Shown one piece after another: positions 1 through 13,600 of a DNA stretch of 64,000 bases. Source of the stretch: Struthio camelus (taxonomy: Eukaryota; Chordata; Aves; Struthioniformes; Struthionidae); assembly GCF_040807025.1 (NCBI RefSeq), contig NC_090982.1, positions 52,993,112 to 53,057,111 on the forward strand. Direction: 5' to 3'. Each line of letters starts with the position of its first letter. Within the stretch, counting starts at the first letter, position 1. The translations under genes and the position numbers were made by a program. The notes beneath the pieces were generated by a model. It was not told the origin of the DNA, made no database searches, and saw only the letters and a program-made list of their open reading frames with translations.

Positions 1-1497
1 TGGAAGTGATAGCATGCCATGTATAGTTAAGTGATGTACAGTGCTTAAATGCTAGTTGATTTTTTTTTTTTCTTTTAAATGTTGAATTTGTATGAGGTGT
101 TAAGACAGCGGCATTCAAAGAACTAGGCAACAGGTAGAGCTTGTGTTTTGGGTAAATGTGTGATTTGAGAGCAAGGCATAATGTCTAACAGCCTCTGTTT
201 GGACAAATCATCACTGTAAATTCTTGAAATGAAATATTGTGCAGTGTAAAGGCTTGGCTTGATCCAGCTTTCTGACTTTCAGAAATAACCTGGTGGGAAA
301 CTAATGTCAAATCTTCCTAAACTTTTCTTTTTTGGAACCCTAACTGGAGAGTTTTAGGGTTGTTAAAAATGTTTCAGATTAGCTAAACCTGTTATCCTCT
401 GTCTGATCAGAGTTATTTGGATGTTGCAATGGCAAGAGCAGCACAAAAGATTTGTTGCAGCTGTAATACTTGAGCCAGTTTAAATGAAGTCATTGTTCAA
501 CTGCTGCTCTCTTGGCTGAGTGTAGACATGCACTGTGTTATAACAATACATGTACAACTGACCCAGAGGAAATGAGGGTACAAAATTCTGGGGAGAACCC
601 CCCTCTCCGAGTCAGTAAAACACAAACCCTCACCTTTTGGGAACTTCAGTAAGCAACTCTGTCCATGAACCACTGCTGATACCTGCTGCTTGTATGAATG
701 CAAAGTATTCATTGACCCCGAAGAACCATATTATTTAAGAAACTGTTTCTGAAATCTAGTGCCTTTATTAACTCTATCAAAGAGGTCGCATCTGCCCTTA
801 AATTTGTTCCAGTTGTGGATGTGTTGGGGGGGGGGGGGGGAACCAAGTGTCTCTTATTAAATATAAATCCTCACAACAACAGATAGCACTGAAGAATGTT
901 TATGGTTAACCTATCAAATGTACAAAACAAGCAGAGAGAAAAGGGAACTTCTTTTTTTTAAAGAAAGAAACATGAAGAGAGACTGGCAAAGCAACAAGTA
1001 AAAATTGTGTTTTGCGAGGTGGCTGACTTAACCTTCTTCAACTTCTAGAGGATTTGAACATTCATAAGTGAGACAGACTACCTATTGACAAGCAGAGGAA
1101 GCATGTGACTTTCAAATGTTTACTTCATTAAGAGTTGAACATTATTTGAAAAGCCCTTAAGGCATAATGTGTGTACGGTTAGGATACCGATATAGCTGCT
1201 TCCATTCAGATTTAATTTTTATTGCAGTAGTTATCAGTACAGCTGCTATCACGAAGTTACTGTACATCTGTATATGAGAAAATTGTAGTTGTATTGACAG
1301 GTAAAATCGGTACAATTTGGGTGTTTGTGTAGAGAGGTTCTGAAACACTTGAAATATATTTACGTGTTAGCTAGCAGTCAAGAAATGAAAAACACTTCTC
1401 TTTGCCTGTTAAGACAGGCTTTAAAGTTTCTAATGCAACCGCGCTTCCAAACTTGAAATAGTGCTTGGCCTCAATTATTTTTTCAATGTTCTTATAG
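1..1497 (+). other. ELL2: ELL2 intron 3 (3' part)
   Basis: Non-coding sequence leading to the acceptor ttcttatag at 1489-1497. It contains a T-rich run at 61-76 and a G15 tract at 826-840. No exon, RNA gene or recognisable mobile element is seen. Confidence 0.8.
826..840 (+). repeat. G15 tract
   Basis: Fifteen consecutive G in ELL2 intron 3. The length may vary between individuals or reflect sequencing uncertainty. Confidence 0.9.
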
Positions 1498-1661
1498 TTC
1501 TGGAGCCTCTCAACTCAGTTTCCTGGGATTTATACAGGATAAAATTACAGTATGTGCAACAAATGATTCCTATCAGATGACCAGAGAGCGCATGACCCAG
1601 GCAGAAGAGGAATCGCGCAATCGAAGTGCAAAGGTTATTAAACCTGGTGGACCATTTGTAG
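1498..1661 (+). CDS. ELL2: ELL2 exon 4
   Basis: The acceptor is ttcttatag and the donor is G|gtatgg. It encodes [18 protein letters not shown] and continues through the [14 protein letters not shown] and [10 protein letters not shown] segments, the end of the N-terminal elongation domain. The first base completes a codon from the exon upstream of the window. The last base (G) is completed by GA of the next exon to give the Gly of VGKR. The numbering assumes the 12-exon structure of the human gene. Confidence 0.95.
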
Positions 1662-4600
1662 GTATGGTTGTATTCAATTTTCTAATAGATGGCTGTAAGG
1701 TGGTGGGGGTCCCCCCTCCCCCAATTCAGTAATTAATCTTGTCAACTTGTTGGCAAAGTTATACATTGAAAGGTCTCAATTTTAGGTAGCTCACCCTCAC
1801 GTTGTAGATTGAGTCTCCTGTTGTTCCATTCAGACGTTAGCTCTTTTCCCTTCCTTCGATTCCTTATTCCCATGTTGCTTGGCTGTTGGAAATTTTGTCC
1901 GTTGAGATGAGTTTTTAACTTTCTGTACACTTATTCTCTTCAATAGCTAATGTTTTTGTAACAACACTTCTGAATAACTAAATACTGTGCTAACTTGTAC
2001 TTAACTTGTAGAGTAAGAAAAAATTGGGAAATTCTCATATACAGATTTTTAAGCTTAATAGTTGGAGAAAACTGCTTTTCACGCATGCTTATGCTAATTA
2101 GGTTTTATTTAACAAGATTAGTTTTTAACAATAAATTGTTTGATGTTTAGCCTCATAGTTTCATCATTAATAAGCAACGGTTACTGTGAGACCATGACAT
2201 TTTTAAATAAAAATGTTAAGTAACGTTGGAGTCCTCCTGAGGATTTGTAGTTTTCTGCAAAAGGAAGTCACCTAAACACTTCCATGGGGAGTCTAAAGTC
2301 CAGTGGAAATAGGCCTGACGTGAGGACTCCATGTTACAGGTGGACGTTATTCTGCGTACTCCAACGTACTCCACGTTACACTTTATAGGCAATGGCAGTC
2401 CTGCCCGCAGTACTGATGCGTACCCCTTATAGCGGTAACTGCTCTGACTTCCAGATATAAAGGCTAGACAGTTTCCTCAGGCAAAACTGAAGGTGACCCG
2501 ACCAAAGGCATTTCTTGCTGTCTGCCCCACAGTTGGGTGTGAGGCCTTTGCTTATCCTATCCTCTGGACACTTGCATTCATTAGCCTTTGTAATGTGCAA
2601 GCAGGCTTTCACTTAACAGCTTTAACTGCAGTACTTCCTCCAGCGTGAACGTTCATGCCAGTGATGTTGCAACGCTTGCTCAATTTGCCTTGTTTTACAG
2701 CGGGGCGTTTTAAGTAGGCACCTTCATGGCTTCTGGAATACAAAACTAAATGTTTGTGACCTTGGCACTAATGGCATTGGACAAGGCATTTGTTAACATT
2801 AGGATGTAAAAATCACATCTGCTTCCCATGTATTATCTAAACTGATCTTTAATAGCAATTTAATATCTACCACTTTATTTTAAAACTTGCAATGGGGTTG
2901 TCAGTTCTGTTTTACGTGTAAATCATTACATAATTCTCAGTGGTTGTTTAAATAGAACTTGAGGGACTATATTAAAGAAACAGAGTTTAAACACAGTAAT
3001 GCTAGGCAGCCTTCTGGGATACTTTTTGTTTCAGAGTTTTGTGAGATACCTTGTTTCAGACTGGCATAGCTGAAGCTCTGATACCAGACAGGTCTAGTTG
3101 CTGTTGGGGCATGTGAGGGTTACTTAAGTGTTTTGATATGCAATACAGTATAAATTAGAAACCAGTGTTAACCATGTTAAGGTTTGGTTATGTTTTAAGT
3201 TAACTTTTCTAAAGTGATTCACAGACTTGGCAGTGTAGGTAGTATTCAAACACTTTCTTATCTGTTATTCTGGGGGTTGGGGGGGGGTATCTAAATAGAA
3301 TTTAACTTGTCAAAATATTTATAATTCAGTTAAACAACTGACAGGTTCATACTGTGCTAAAAATGTAACCATGTATGTTTATATGACTCAGTTTGTTCTT
3401 GAAAGCTAGAAGGGCAAGGTCCAGTGCACATGTGTGCTTCTAAGAAAGGTTATAAAGCTTTGGTCTGCACTGCAAAATAAAACAAGTTTTTACTATTCCT
3501 GGGTATAGCAATACAAACACAACTGAGTCCTATGTGTTTTGCTTCAGAAATGTCCTGAATTTCAAGCCCCTCTGATAGAGGTAGAGCTTCAGGTTTTCTC
3601 TCACATATTCATTAGTTTGACAACATGTGTCAGTTGCTAGTTTGAAGGAATGCCCCATTTGTCTCACCTTTCTATTAGATTGCAAGTAATTTTCACTGCA
3701 GTAATTTTCTTTAATGCTTTGGTAGATTGTTCTGCACCGTAGGCAGTGCCTTAGACATGGCTAGCTATGAGGAGAAGTTGGGGCTTTTTCCAGAAAACTC
3801 AAATTTAAGGGAGGCATTACTGTTTGTTTTGGATGTGTTGTTTACAGAGTTATTCCCCCAGTTGAGGGAGACAGCTTTTTAGAGTCTGAATGAGAATGCC
3901 GTTCGGGCTTTGTTTTAAAACTTCTCTGAACTAGGTCCCAAGAACTGTTGCATTTTTGATGTATTGTTTCTGACAAACTTGGTGCCATGTATGTGGAGGT
4001 ATTGAGTAGCAGAGGTGAACCCTTTAGTTTGAAATGTGGAACAAATTGTAACTTGGGTGATTAATACCAAGTGTTGGTAGTTTCTTTAAGCAGTGATGCA
4101 ATTATTTGTACAGACTCGGGCTCCGAAGGCATTCGTGGGGAACTTTTTAATTATGTAGAAGAGCTTTGCCTCATACTTTAGAGTGCTCTTTTTCTAAAGG
4201 TAGCCTGATTTTAGGGTATTCAGGGTTTGAGCCTACAAACTGGAAAAAATAATAAAAGCATCTATATAAAGAAATTAGTAAGATCTTCCTACAAATATTG
4301 CTCATTTGCCTGTTTTTTTTAATACTGAATATTTCCTGGTTAATTCCTAGCTTGATGCGTCTTTACTGCCTCTATATGCTAATAGGTCTTGATCTTAAAA
4401 TGCTGACTAAATACAGCTTTTACAATTCATCTGGCTTAGTAATTTTTTTAAAATTACCTTGCTTGTCTTTTCTCATGTCACTTTTTTTTACTCTTACTTT
4501 AGGAAAAAGAGTACAGATAAGAAAAGCACCACAAAGCATTCCAGATGCTGCGCCTGAGAGGAAGAGGTCAACACCCATGAACCCAGCAAATACAATACGG

Positions 4601-7600
4601 AAGACTCATATAAATAACACCGTTTCTCAGCGACCGTACAGGGACAGGGTGATTCACTTACTCGCACTGAAGACTTACAAGAAACCAGAGTTGCTTGCTC
4701 GCTTACAGAGAGATGGTGTTAACCAAAAGGACAAGAATTCCCTTGCAGCTATCCTTCAACAGGTGAGACCATTGAGGTTTTTGTCAGCTTTTTCTTCTCC
4801 TGCTGTTCTTCTAATTGTAACTTTGAGGTATGTTGCTCCTGTATTTAAGCTAGAAAATGGTAAACACCGTATATGATGCTCTTCTCATTTAAGTTTTTTC
4901 CAATCAACTTTGACTTGCAGTTTGAGGCATTTGTATAAAGTGAGGGAAGGAAGGAAAGGCTGAAAGATTTTGGGGGTGTTCCTGTTTTGTTAGAATGTTA
5001 GGCAGTGACTAACTATTGTTAGCTCTTTTGCTCCTAATGCCTTTTTTCCCCTCTTTCTGTTACTTTGGAGTGCTTAATGGGTGACCATAGTTTCTCTCAG
5101 TTGCTTAAAACAATTCATCACAGTGCTTTATATTTCTTGTGCTGAGTTTATGGAGGGAGAAGTTTGGTAATCAAATAGATTGGTATTTCATTTGGATGTA
5201 TTGGCCTGTAAGTGACACTTGACTCCGCTCGTCTTTCTGTTAGAATTGCAATCCTATGAAGGCTCTTTCAGCCTAACAGTAAATGAAAAAAGTGGTCAGT
5301 TTTTCTGAGCATAGTTGTTTTTTTTTTTTTTTTTTTTTTTTTTTGCTATCATGTGAATTCTGTCTTTATCTTGCTTGGAAGCTTTTTTTTATCCAGTAGC
5401 TTTTCCAATGAGTGAGTTCTCCTTTGAGTCCAGTTCCATTAGTATCATAGGCATCAACAATTTGGTAAGTTTGTAGCATTATATAGGTGAAACTCTTAAA
5501 CTCTGTATTCAAGAGTATCATATTTAATTTTCTACTAAAACAGCTCTGAGAATGCTTGTTAAGGGAGCTGCCACAACCTTATCTTATTTCTTAATGCTAC
5601 CTGTTCCCACACATTGTGGCTGAATTACATGTGTATTAATATTTAAGGTAGGAATATTTCCTGTTTGTCTAAGCAAGTGTTTTGAAAACAAAGCAAGTAA
5701 AATTTAACACTTCTACAGTTTTGGCTGATCTTGCATTAAATTTTAAGTCATTGCTTGAGTATGTTTAGCGTTGTTGCTTTAAGTTTGCCCAGTGCAAAAT
5801 GGTATGTACCGTCAAGATCAAACAAATGACAATTTAGTGAAAGCAATGTTCTTACGTGAATTTGAAACACTCAATTTATATTTTAAATTGATCAGCACAT
5901 TTTTTGCATCCTCCAGAACACTGAGCTTTTAAACTTTCTTATGTCCCATTATTTCTGGCAACATTTAAGAAAACTGTCTTGGAACCTTTTCCCAGTATGC
6001 AGTGCAAAGTACTTGAAGGTACTTGGTTCGCATTCACACATTAACAGGATGGTTACAGTACCATAGCACTGCAATCTTGTAGGTCATAGGAGCAATGATT
6101 GAGCACTATACTATGAAAAATCATGCTCACCTTTCTCTTATCTTCATAATCAATTCTTTTGTAGAAATGTAAAGTTTGAAACTTAAACATGTTAAGATCC
6201 AATATGCACACGTGTGCTTCTCTGGGAATACTGTTTTAATTCTGTTTTTAACAAATTGCTGTTTCTGGGTATCTTATAGTTTAGCAATGCTTGTTTGCAG
6301 TGTGTCAAAGAATAAAATTAAAATCAGCTCTGAGAATCTCAGAAAATACATCAAAATAAAACATACTTTAATCCACAAGCACGTATTGAAATCCTTTGAG
6401 CACCTGCGTTTACATTTTGAGCAAATATTTTGGAGAGGGGAAAAGTCAAAGCTACATAAAGCACTAGTTTTGTGTTCAAGAGTAATCTAGCATTTTGTCT
6501 GGGGTAAAAAGACAGACTGTTTTACTCCCAGGTTTTCTCTGAAACTCTGAACAGGTCTCAGATGAGGAAGTCTAAAACAACATTTTAGGCACCAGTGGTC
6601 ATAAGGTTTTAATAGCTTATTTTACCATTTGGGTATAATTTTCTTAAGGAAAATAGAAAACCATTTAACTTTCAAAGGTACAGCAATGCACGCACATAGC
6701 CGTCTCATGAAATTGAATGGCTGTAATGAACGCTACGTGTAAAACTGAAGAATGGATCTGGGCTCGTATAGCTCTTCATAACTGTTTTAGCACTAAATTT
6801 TGTTTTCAAAACAGTTTGTTAGGTATATAAATGGAGTTACTTTTTTTTATCAGTAAATCTTTGATATGGCTTAAAACTAATGAGCTGGACAAATAATTCA
6901 TCAAGAAAGATGAACTAGAAGAAAAAGTTTAGTGCTAGTTAGGTAATCACTTAGGAGTTTTGCTAGGAAGCTATCGTTTCTTGTGGCACCTCGTGCATCG
7001 CATGTACTAAGCTATGCGACTCGGTCACTTCCGAAAGACAAGCCACTTATTTGTCATCATTTGTTCTGATAAATAAAGCTGCTCTTGCTTGTACTACGGC
7101 AATTAATAAGTTAATGGAAAGCATATGTTGTTCCAGTAATAGTTTGTGCTCTAGAATTGTTTATGACAGAGGATCCTGTTTGCACAGTATACCTATATGA
7201 AACAAAAGAGCAGGAGGCTTCCTCCTGAAATTAAACAAAACCAAATTTGGATTTGGAAGTACATATTCAGGCATCTCAACCCATTTAGTGCAGTGAAAAC
7301 TGAAAATGTTGCTGTAGTTTGCCTTGATTCTTAATGCTGTATTAAAGACAAGAAAACAGAGTTAGTGTTTCGGAGAGCTTTTTCACAGAATACGTTTCCT
7401 ATATACTTAGAGTAATTTTGGATTCACTTAAATTTTTAGATCCAAAATTGACCATGTTTTGAGAATCAGGGCCTATTAGATGAGAGCTACCTTGATGAAA
7501 ACCATCTACAACCTGGAAAACTGTTACTTGCTTTTGTTTTCGGCTTATATTTAGCTCTCCAGTATTAATCTTACTACTGTAGTTGTTAAGTATACAAATG

Positions 7601-10600
7601 TATTTAAGTATAATAAATGTATTTGCTTTTTAAATGTCTGCCTGTAGGTAGCCAACTTGAATCCCAAGGATAACTCTTACACTCTGAAGGATTATGTGTT
7701 TAAAGAGATTCAAAAAGACTGGCCTGGATACAATGAAATAGATAAACAGTCATTGGAGTTAATACTTGCTAGGTAAGTTGAGCTTCCAGGGGAAGGAAAG
7801 TAGCAACCTTTAAAACATGTCTGCTGGAAAATGAGTGTGTGTCTTCCCAAATAATGAAAGAATTATGACACAGACATTTTTGCCTTGTAACCTGAAATGT
7901 GGGTAATCCTTACAGAAAAGTAAATTCATCTCAGAATACCACCAGCAGCAGTCATATGGAATCTCCAGTAACTTCTAATAAAGATACTGCATCAACTTCT
8001 CCTTCTCAGGTATTTAAATTTGTGGCTTTTTTAACATTACTTAGTGTATTAAGATTTAACCCACTTTATATTGATGTAAAAGCTGCAATATGAGGCAGTA
8101 ATACGCTGTCTTTAACATATGAAAAATCAAAGCATTTATTTCTAATTTGATGATTACTTTTTAAAAACGGTTGCACTGTGGAAGACTTTAAAAACTTAGG
8201 GTCACATAGCCTAAGGACTACTAATTTAGATTCCCGTGTAGACAGTATTTTGTAAATGCATGCATATCTCTGGACAGTGGCCATCCCTGTAATGTTTGAA
8301 CAGCTAACACGTCGACCTAGAATTTAACTATCAATAGCATGTTGACCTTACTGAAGCTTAAACTCGTCCGTAGAAGCTTAACTTCTTAGTTATCTATTAT
8401 TGTTACGCAATCGTTTGCTTTCTAGTTAAATACTTAAAATTGTTTTGTATTGCCAAATGACTTGTTTATCTTTGTGTACAGGGAATTCTAAAGACAAGCG
8501 ATACGTATTTTTGTTATACCGTTACATGTGTTCAAGGTTTTGTGATATGTTAGTTTTAATATGCCAAATACGCACAAACCTTCTTGTGCTACTTTTAAGC
8601 ACTGTTTAAACACACAATTCAGAAGACTCCAGAATAAGCAACAAATAATAGTAGTATTCTGCTCCTTTGAGATATTGGTAGAATATTTCTTTTTCTATAG
8701 GCATTATTTAAATTCCGTCATGATTCAGTGTAGCCTAGGTGTTAAGACAGCTGAGTCAATGGTTAGTACCTCAGTCTTCCCTTAGGCTTTTCAGACTTAA
8801 AAGCCTTTTGTCCTCTTCTCCTATCAATAAAACAGGACAATACAGACTTTCTAGAAGGAGCTTGAAAACCTTCATGTAGAAGGCATTACTTTGAGGAAAA
8901 GTGTCCTTGATACTTTCTGTGACTAAAACTGCACTTCAGTAAATCTAATTGAAATTTGAAGGTAGTGGGGGACACAAGAGCTTGTCTGTATAGAGTGATG
9001 AACTAGTAAGTACTGAAAATATCTTACCATTAAGGTATTTCTGTTTAAAAAAAACAAAAACACGGAGGGTGGGTGTTACATTCCTGCTTCTTCCTAATTT
9101 GCTGCCCGTCAGAAACGGTGAAATGGTACAAGTCTCATGGACCTCTTCACGTCTACTTCGGTATACACGGAATCTGGGATTATTTCAGCTGAGCAGTATA
9201 AAGCTGTGCCTGGCGCTTCTGGTCAAAGCTGCTGCTTTGTACATCAACATACGCAGTATATGCTTGTTAAACAAGAGGACACAAGCTAGTGTTTCAGCTG
9301 GAGAAAAGCTAGAACCGCAACTATAGCAAAACCTGGCTCTTTACCTGCTCTCTATCGGCTTGGCACTGTACATGTTCTCATAAGTACACAGTGTCACATG
9401 CTGCTTAGAACTGCTTTAATAATCATTTTGTGGCAGCAAATGTTTATTCTTACCAGATATATCTGTACTGAAATTGATACCTAAACAATACTGGCCTGAC
9501 CTTATTTTAGTAAAGGCTTTGATAGAGTGTCTGAGTGGAGCATCTTTTTTCCAAAAGCCTTAGCTGTAGATCCGAAGAAGAACTTGCCACATCATAAGAA
9601 GTTAAAAACTAAATATGAAATATGGCATATATGTAGCTGCCATAATTTTTTTGCTGGTTATTTATAGATAAGAAAGACGTTTTCAATAATTACTTGTTTG
9701 GAAATGTACCTTTCAGCATCAGAGCAAAATTAATGTTGTTTTTTACAGAAACGGCTTTTGGATTCCGATTTTATCGATCCGTTAATGAATAAAAAACCAA
9801 GGATATCTCACCTTACCAATCGAGTTCAGCCAACGTTCAATGGTCACTTGCCTGCCTCCAGCGAGAAAGCTGCTGCAGCCCCCCCGCCGCCACCTCCCCC
9901 TGCAGCTGCCGCTACTCCCACTCCTCCACCGCTTCCCTCTACTCACCTTCCTGTTTCAAACCCTCCTCAGACTGTAAACTCTAACTCCAATTCCCCCAGC
10001 ACTCCCGAAGGCCGGGGGACTCAAGATCTGCCTGTAGACAGCTTTAGTCAGAATGGCAGCAGCATCTATGAGGACCAGCAAGAAAAATATACCTCTAGGA
10101 CTCCTTTGGAAATCCCAGCATCCACTGCAGTTCAGTCAGAGTGTCCAAAGTCCACAGATGAGAAGCATTCAGTGTTGCACAAAAAATCCAAAAAGAAAGC
10201 AAAAAAGCATAAGGAGAAGGACCAAATCAAAAAGCATGATGTTGTGAGTATGGACGAAAAGGAGAAAGACCCTAGGAAAGAAGAAACTGCCAAGCTGAAA
10301 AGCTCCTCCAGTTTGGAGTCAAGTGAAGGTATTAATATGCTGCTTTTTCTATCTGTAATGTGGGTAGCCCTTATAATTTGATCAGTGAAACCAGGGACTG
10401 GAAATGGGAATGATCTAGTTCTCCCTTTAATTAATTTAATTTCCATTAAATTGGTAACTCATTGAAACCTGCTCTGCTTCTTAAATCGACAAGTCCTTGA
10501 AGCCTGCACACTCAAATTAGATGATCAAAAGCTTGTCGCACACACTTGTTGCTATTTACTTGTTTATTGAAACACATGCCACAGATGCAAACATATTTCA

Positions 10601-13600
10601 CCATATGTGAATGTTCATGGTACTGTGCCTTTGGGACATAAATTGGCATATGGTTCACTAGAGTTCTGGTATGGACAGTGCTATGAACTCTTCTCCCTCT
10701 TGGCTACCAAAAATTTTTACTTCAAAAAAACAAATACAAAATATGAACACTTTTAAAATGCCTCTGCAAAGCTAAATGGAAACTCACAAATTATACTTGA
10801 TTTCTTTTTTTAAAAAAAAAATCATAGGGCAGAGGTCAATTCCTTTGTTAAACCTGCGTCTTGCGTTTTAGAGGTTTGCCTAACAACCTGGAAGTCAAAT
10901 TCGGCCTTTACCTACAACAATCACAAGGCTTGTTTAGAGTATACAGGGTGCCTCTCTGAAATACTGTTGTGCTTATAGATGAAGGTGCTTTGAGGTGGTC
11001 TTCTCACGTTTATGCTGGACATATTACACAGTGTCCACCTGTGGCCCAGGATTGTCTTGAAAACATTCATGCTGAATTGGCAAGCATGAGAACTTTTCTC
11101 CAGAGGCCACTAACAAAATTTGGAATGGCTAAAGCAGGGGGGAATCAATCTTATGCTTCAGGTTGGTGCTTGTATTGAAGTTCCTAAGCGTGCTGAATCA
11201 GTCAGACAAATAATACTTGAGTTTCTGGAAATGAAATGTTCACAGCAAAGCCATATTCACGTAAGTTGTACTGTATATAGGTACAACAAGCAGTTCTACT
11301 ACTGTTTGCATTTATCTCAGAAATTTTGTTCCCGCTTCTACCTTTTATACCATGATTCTTTTGCTTTTAATAATAAAAACATTACAAGTAGAACGTAGTA
11401 TGATAGCTTTTTACTCTCCTTGATGTATGAGGCTCAAATAGCTTAGAGGTTGGTAAGGCTGTTTGAGTTTTAACAGAAATACTGCGTTTATACTATCTTA
11501 CGTTATCCCTATTTAAAGGATTGTGTGGGGCTTTTAAAACTTCCCAACAAACTCTAAATAAAAAGTAGAGATGTATTAAGTTATTGAACGTTTCTTCCTG
11601 TTCCAGGCAACCTTTCCTTACAGTAGCTCTTTTTCTTATTTAGCAAAAAGATAAGTGTTGTTCAAAATATTACTTAAAACAGAGGGATTAGGGATTAAGT
11701 GTGCTCTGCTTTCATTATGCCAACTCAAAGAGCAATTTACAAATGCAAAAAACTGTATCAAACCCAGTATTGACACATTAATGAGGAACAAATTGTTGCA
11801 CATGTATGTATAATATATTATTGCAGTCCTCTGGAACCTGAGTGTGGACACATGTGTGTGTATATACGTGTGTGTGTGTGTGTATATCTCCAGCTATCTT
11901 AAGTTGTGCAGCTACATCTGTTGCTGCATAACTTGAAGTGCTGTGCAGATGCCACATCAGGTCTTGAAATAAGAAAGGTTGACCTTGAGTTAATGATGTG
12001 CTACCTGTAGACTAAAGCAGCTGTGCTTTTAAATTCTGGTACTGCCTACTATGAGTAAGGCCATGTGAGCTCTATTATTAAATTGTAGAGCTTATTCCTA
12101 GTAATCTACTGTGAGAATACAGGCCTATCAGACTGGTATTGTTTGGCTACGTTAAATCTGTTTCATGAATGTTGTGAAAGCGTTTATCATGAGTGTCAAA
12201 CTTCTGCCTTTCTATAGGAGATAAAGAAGCTTGCACTGCCTCCACGGATCATCCTTCATCAACAAGTGAACTACCAGATTACTTCATGTGAGTAAAATAA
12301 TGATCAAGAATCTCTCACCACTCATTGAAGCAGTTGAAAAATCACTTGTAAAAACTCTTGCTTATCCACAAAATTGAATATTTGCCAAAATATATCTCTG
12401 GAATAATGACAAGTTCCTTTAATGGTAAAATAACCAGGAGCCTTATTTGAATATCTCTTTTGAACTCTGAGGTAGTCCTTAAGGATTTTGAGCAAAAAGT
12501 GTTAAAACCAAGGGGTTTTTTTATATACTTCAGAAGAAGACTCAAGTTATTTAATGTCATGCTCCTCCTTCATAATAGTAGAATAGAAAAGGAATATCAA
12601 TATGTGCTGCTCTCTTTTTAGAGGTAAGGCAACACAGGAGGACAGCTGAATGTTAAAATACTGAATATGTGAAGTTCAGGCATCTTTTCTGTATTTTCAG
12701 TGCTTAGACCATCTAAGTAGGGTAGGTGGGAGGGGAAAATAGCAAACTCTAAAGTTAAAATTTACATATTAAAGAGAATTTTCAGCCGTTGTTGCAGTAA
12801 GACAAGTGTTAATGAAATAGCTCTAATAGTAGAATCAATTGGTTGCCTACATACTTTTTTCTTATAATATTATAAGTTGACTTTTGCCAGAAGGTTTATT
12901 TTCTTACTGCTGTAAAACTGCACCGCCAATACCCAGGGCATGGAGGTTTTTCTGCTGTTTTAATGATACTTGTTTTTTTTTTTTTTTTTTTTTTAAAGGC
13001 TAAGTCACATGACTGCTGTGCAATTATTGGAAGGCTTTGGGCACTACAGCCTGAATTTCTAACAAAATACTGTGTCGGGGAGGGGAGGTGTCCAAGCCTC
13101 TTTCCTCAGCTGGAAAGATGATTTTTGAGAAGGTTTTGATGGCTGTTGATCCGAGCTTGAATGAGCAACGTGATCTGTCAGCCAGCGGGTGCTCGAGGCG
13201 TTCTAGCAGTGCAATGACATGGCGGCAGCTGCAACAGTGACGCTGGGCCCTTGTTGTCACATTTGCAGTGCAGAAGGGGAGAGACTGCTGTCCCTGTCTG
13301 CTAAAATGCCGCTAATTGCCTGGTTCTCCAGATCCTATCAGAGGAAAGGATCAGTTATACTAGGAATAATGTCAGCTGTATTAAATGAGTGAGTTGAGGC
13401 CTCCCTGCAGCCAAACACTTCAACTTTGGTACGTCTTCCGTTTGTGTTAAAGCAGACGGTGCAGTAATGCCCTTTATCGTATTTAATACAGTAAGTAATA
13501 CTTCATGGAAAGACTGAAAATACGTCTAGCCCTGCAGAGAAGCAGTTTAACGCTTAAAAGTGTTAGGCTGAGGATTCAAACCTAGATTTTAATTCCCAGT

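Noticed and set aside
4298..4876. A 192-codon continuous open frame as a single exon
   Set aside because: Only 4503-4762 matches ELL2. The flanks are intron read-through with leucine/phenylalanine-rich translation of T-rich DNA, and consensus splice sites bound the conserved part.
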